Part shown: piece by piece, positions 8,596 through 10,699 of the stretch
Layout: each line of letters opens with the position of its first letter
How positions within the stretch are numbered: position 1 is the stretch's first letter
From: JAYPUG01 sp038117265
Lineage (GTDB): Bacteria; Pseudomonadota; Alphaproteobacteria; UBA6615
NCBI GenBank assembly: GCA_038117265.1
Contig: JAYOFO010000080.1
Span: 1-10,699, forward strand
Direction of reading: 5' to 3'
Length of the DNA: 10,699 nucleotides
Notes under the pieces: generated by a model
The model's database searches: none
Told to the model about the DNA's origin: nothing
What the model saw: only the letters and a program-made list of their open reading frames with translations
Position numbers and translations under genes: made by a program

Positions 8596-9167
8596 TTCGT
8601 TCGGACCAGCTGCCCGGTCATGCGCACCACGACCGCCTCGTCCTTCAGGCGCACGAACACGACGTCCATGCCCTTCTCGGTAAGCGTGCGGCGGTAGACC
8701 TGCAGCTCCGAGCCGCCGGCCGCACCGATCGCCAGCGAGTAGACGATCATCGAACTGCCGTCGATTGAGGCCCAGCGCACGGCGTCGCCCTTCAGGAGGT
8801 CGGGCGTCTCTGACTTCTGGAACAGGCCGCCATCCGGTGCCAGGACGAACAAATTTTCCTTGTCCTCGACCGGCATCAAGTGCCCCGACACCAGGCGCCG
8901 CTTCACGTCGGGGTCGGTCCTGGCGCCCGCTTCGTCCCGGATCACCGTGATCCACTTGATCGTGAAACCGTCGTCCTTGAACGGCGTGATCGAGACGTCC
9001 AGATCGCGGACCTCCCTGTTTTTTGCGGCCATGTTCTCGGCCGTTCCCGAGCCCACATAGTTTCCGACGAAGGGCTTGACCATCTCGTCCTCGGCGCGTG
9101 CGCCCGGCGTGGCGAGGATCAGGAGTCCGACGATGGCAACGGCGCTTGCGCGTACCCGAAACGACAT
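8592..9167 (-). CDS. Secreted protein of unknown function (intact member of a tandem pair)
   Basis: A 191-residue protein with a clear Sec signal peptide: basic start, a hydrophobic core (SAVAIVGLLILATP), and an AXA-type site GARA before EDEM. It is therefore expected in the periplasm. I do not recognise a named family. The mature part has short alternating hydrophobic stretches suggesting a beta-rich fold, with GSGTAEN, VRDLDVSI, IKWITVIRD, DPDVKRR and YRRTLTEKGM. These blocks recur in the same order in the upstream neighbour, so the two are paralogs. The start could be the ATG at 9176 (three residues longer); 9167 is preferred slightly because a GGA lies 9 bases upstream, whereas the other ATG has no spacer. 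It lies 17-26 bases after its paralog, and its TAG overlaps the cca stop codon from the opposite strand. Confidence 0.82.
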   Translation of the reverse strand: MSFRVRASAVAIVGLLILATPGARAEDEMVKPFVGNYVGSGTAENMAAKNREVRDLDVSITPFKDDGFTIKWITVIRDEAGARTDPDVKRRLVSGHLMPVEDKENLFVLAPDGGLFQKSETPDLLKGDAVRWASIDGSSMIVYSLAIGAAGGSELQVYRRTLTEKGMDVVFVRLKDEAVVVRMTGQLVRTN

Positions 9168-9193
9168 GGTTCGCATTCCGATCTGTGCGGTTC

Positions 9194-9754
9194 TCAGTTG
9201 CCCACCTTGACGAGCCGGGCGTCGACCTCGCGCTGCGGTTCGCCGTCGGCGACGTTCACGAACTTCAGCCGCATCCCGGTCCCCTCGAGGGTCCGGTCGT
9301 AGGTCTGGACCACATAGCCGCCCGCATCCGTGATGCGCATCACATGGATCGACATGGTCTGGCCCGCGAAGCTCGCCCATGCCAGGCCGTCGCCGCGCGG
9401 GTCCTGCTGGCCGACCGCGTCGAACACGTTGGCGCGTGCGCTCGCCTTGAAGCTCATCCGCTGGGTGCGCCGACGCACATCGGGGTTCCTGGGGTCGCCG
9501 CCGCTGCGGATGACGCTCGACCATTCGACATAGAAGCCGTCGCCCTCGGGCCCGATCTTCACGTCGAGGTCGCGCACGGTGACGCCGAAATAGAGGCTGT
9601 CGCTGTTCTCGGCGACGCCCGATCCCTGGAAGTGGCCTTAATAGGCGGTCGGCGGCAAATCCTGCGCGCGCGCCGGCGTGGCCGGGACGAGGCCGGCGGC
9701 GATCAGTGCGACGAGGACGCTCAGGCCGGCAAGCCAACGGAAAAGGCGGGTCAT
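9194..9754 (-). pseudogene. Secreted-protein paralog interrupted by an in-frame TAA at codon 39
   Basis: From the ATG at 9754 to the TGA at 9194 there are 186 codons in one frame, with a single interruption: TAA at 9640-9638. Codons 1-38 give a complete Sec signal peptide (hydrophobic core LSVLVALIAAGL, site ATPARA before QD) and PPTAY. After the stop the frame continues as GHFQGSGVAEN, VRDLDVKI, VEWSSVIR, NPDVRRR, YDRTLEGTGM, all matching the intact paralog downstream. The stop aligns with a valine in that paralog's KPFVGNYVGSG. A good ribosome binding site and a plausible promoter remain, and no frameshift is seen. As written, the product is a 38-residue signal peptide fragment, or, by restart at GTG 9577 without a visible Shine-Dalgarno, a 127-residue protein without export signal. 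A recent nonsense mutation, a sequencing error or stop readthrough are all possible; function is unknown. Confidence 0.8.
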
Positions 9755-9759
9755 GGTCA

Positions 9760-9766
9760 CTCCCTT
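9760..9766 (-). promoter_or_regulatory. Ribosome binding site of the interrupted secreted-protein gene
   Basis: AAGGGAG on the minus strand ends 5 bases before the ATG at 9754. It is one of the better Shine-Dalgarno sequences in the window and fixes the start of the interrupted gene, showing that its initiation region is not decayed. Confidence 0.65.
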
Positions 9767-9814
9767 CGGGCGCCTGAAGGACACCCCGTATCAAGAGGTT
9801 AGGCAGCGGACGAA

Positions 9815-9823
9815 ACTATATCA
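9815..9823 (-). promoter_or_regulatory. Likely extended -10 promoter for the secreted-protein pair
   Basis: On the minus strand TGATATAGT combines a TGn extension with TATAGT, five of six matches to the consensus -10. It sits in the 108-base gap between hemF and the interrupted paralog, about 60 bases before that gene's ATG, leaving a leader of roughly 50 bases. The -35 position at 17-base spacing reads TGCAGC, a poor match, as can be tolerated with an extended -10. It would let the pair be transcribed independently of hemF. Confidence 0.45.
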
Positions 9824-9862
9824 GGTCGGCGCGGCACGCTGCATCGTTGTCGGCGGCCCGAC

Positions 9863-10699
9863 CTAGGGCCATGTGACCTCGGGCGGCAGCGACATCAGGA
9901 TCGCCTCGACATTGCCGCCCGTCCGCAGGCCGAACTGGGTGCCGCGGTCGTAGAGCAGGTTGAACTCGACATAGCGTCCGCGCCGCTGCAGCTGGTGCGC
10001 GCGCTGCTCGTCGGTCCATGGCGCATCCATGTGCCGGCGCACGATGCGCGGATAGACGTCGAGGAAGGCCAGGCCGACGTCGCGGGTGAAGGCGAAGTCC
10101 GTGTCCCAGTCGCCGGTGTCGACATAGTCGTAGAAGATGCCGCCGACGCCGCGCGGCTCGTCGCGGTGCGGCAGGTAGAAATACTCGTCGCACCACGCCT
10201 TGAACCGCGGGTGGTAGCCGGGGTCGTGGGCATCGCACGCGGCCTGCAGCGCGGCGTGGAAGTCGGCGGTGTCGGCGGCGTCGGGATACATCGGCGTCAG
10301 GTCGGCGCCGCCGCCGAACCAGCCCTTCGACGTGACGATGTGGCGCGCGTTCATGTGCACCGCCGGCACCAGCGGCGATTGCATGTGCGCGACCAGCGAG
10401 ATGCCCGCCGCCCAGAAACGCCCGTCTTGCTCGGCGCCGGGAATCCGGGCCCGGAACTCCTCGGAGAACACGCCCTCGACGGTGGAGACGTTGACGCCCA
10501 CCTTCTCGAACACGCGCCCGCGCATGATCGACATGACCCCGCCGCCGCCGGGCGCACCCCCCGCTCCGTCGCCGGCATCGGTGCGCTCCCACGCCTTGCG
10601 CTCGAAGCGGCCGGGGGCGCGATCGGCAAAGGTTCCCGTCAACTCGTCCTCGATCGCCTCGAAGGCCGCGCAGATGTCGTCGCGCAGCTTCGCGAACCA
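9863..10699 (-). CDS. hemF: Aerobic (oxygen-dependent) coproporphyrinogen III oxidase, 5' end cut by window edge
   Basis: The 278 visible residues are the bulk of HemF, which oxidatively decarboxylates coproporphyrinogen III to protoporphyrinogen IX in haem synthesis, using O2, in the cytosol. The frame is open to the right edge, so the start lies outside; WFAKLRDDICAAFEAIE is the first visible segment. Diagnostic features are GGGGVMSIMRGRVFEKVGVN, WFGGGADLTPMYP, and the family signature KAWCDEYFYLPHRDEPRG through GGIFYD (bases 10127-10201). That signature differs from the classical pattern only by FY for FF. FNLLYDRGTQFGLRTGGN follows. The protein ends shortly after LPPEVTWP, about 20 residues before the end of E. 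coli HemF. I recall alphaproteobacterial members ending similarly, so I do not call it truncated. No haem-pathway partner is visible in the window, and the downstream gene pair seems to have its own promoter. Confidence 0.96.
   Translation of the reverse strand, partial: WFAKLRDDICAAFEAIEDELTGTFADRAPGRFERKAWERTDAGDGAGGAPGGGGVMSIMRGRVFEKVGVNVSTVEGVFSEEFRARIPGAEQDGRFWAAGISLVAHMQSPLVPAVHMNARHIVTSKGWFGGGADLTPMYPDAADTADFHAALQAACDAHDPGYHPRFKAWCDEYFYLPHRDEPRGVGGIFYDYVDTGDWDTDFAFTRDVGLAFLDVYPRIVRRHMDAPWTDEQRAHQLQRRGRYVEFNLLYDRGTQFGLRTGGNVEAILMSLPPEVTWP

Noticed and set aside
8592..9794. A 400-codon reading of the secreted-protein gene extending upstream through its paralog
   Set aside because: Upstream of the signal peptide it runs out of frame with the paralog and yields arginine-rich nonsense. 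The true start is near 9167-9176.
9849..9862. GC-rich hairpin (5-base stem, 4-base loop) immediately after the hemF stop codon as an intrinsic terminator
   Set aside because: The stem is short and no T-rich run follows on the minus strand. Such hairpins are common by chance at this GC content.
9863..9890. C-terminal truncation of HemF relative to the E. coli enzyme
   Set aside because: The signature and the residues before the end are intact, and I recall alphaproteobacterial HemF proteins ending at a similar LPP-WP sequence, so this is probably normal.

Overview
This 10.7 kb window of roughly 70% GC DNA looks like chromosomal sequence from an alphaproteobacterium, most likely a Rhodospirillales-type organism. 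The inference rests on base composition, on the gene order (MoxR/DUF58/DUF4159 divergent from DUF1285/Nudix/CCA-adding enzyme, a neighbourhood I recall from alphaproteobacteria), and on the style of the HemF protein. Most of it is recognisable chromosomal housekeeping. I see no transposase, phage gene, CRISPR array, tRNA or rRNA.

Left part, minus strand (1-5856): a tightly packed operon read right to left. It encodes a MoxR AAA+ ATPase, a DUF58 protein, a large BatA-like membrane protein ending in DUF4159, and a membrane VWA-like protein whose C-terminal part looks like a glutamine-amidotransferase fold and which runs off the left edge. Gaps are 12-32 bases. By analogy with other MoxR/VWA systems, this is probably an envelope-associated chaperone or assembly machine; its client cannot be read from the sequence.

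Middle part, plus strand (5889-8595): divergent from moxR across only 32 bases. It carries a DUF1285 protein, a CoA-pyrophosphatase-type Nudix hydrolase and a tRNA CCA-adding enzyme, probably co-transcribed. The CCA gene is a compositional mosaic. About 480 bases in its 3' half drop to about 53% GC with TTA, AGA and AGG codons, while both flanks are above 70%, yet the frame stays open and the protein is longer than usual.

Right part, minus strand (8592-10699): read right to left, the 3' end of hemF (aerobic coproporphyrinogen III oxidase, cut by the window edge), then two tandem paralogous small secreted proteins of unknown function. The upstream paralog keeps a good ribosome binding site and a signal peptide but has an in-frame TAA at codon 39, so it is a pseudogene or something stranger. 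The downstream paralog is intact and meets the CCA gene tail to tail, with both stop codons packed into one CTAG.

The observations most worth a second look are the low-GC segment inside cca and the in-frame ochre codon in the secreted paralog. The rest reads as an ordinary chromosomal region.
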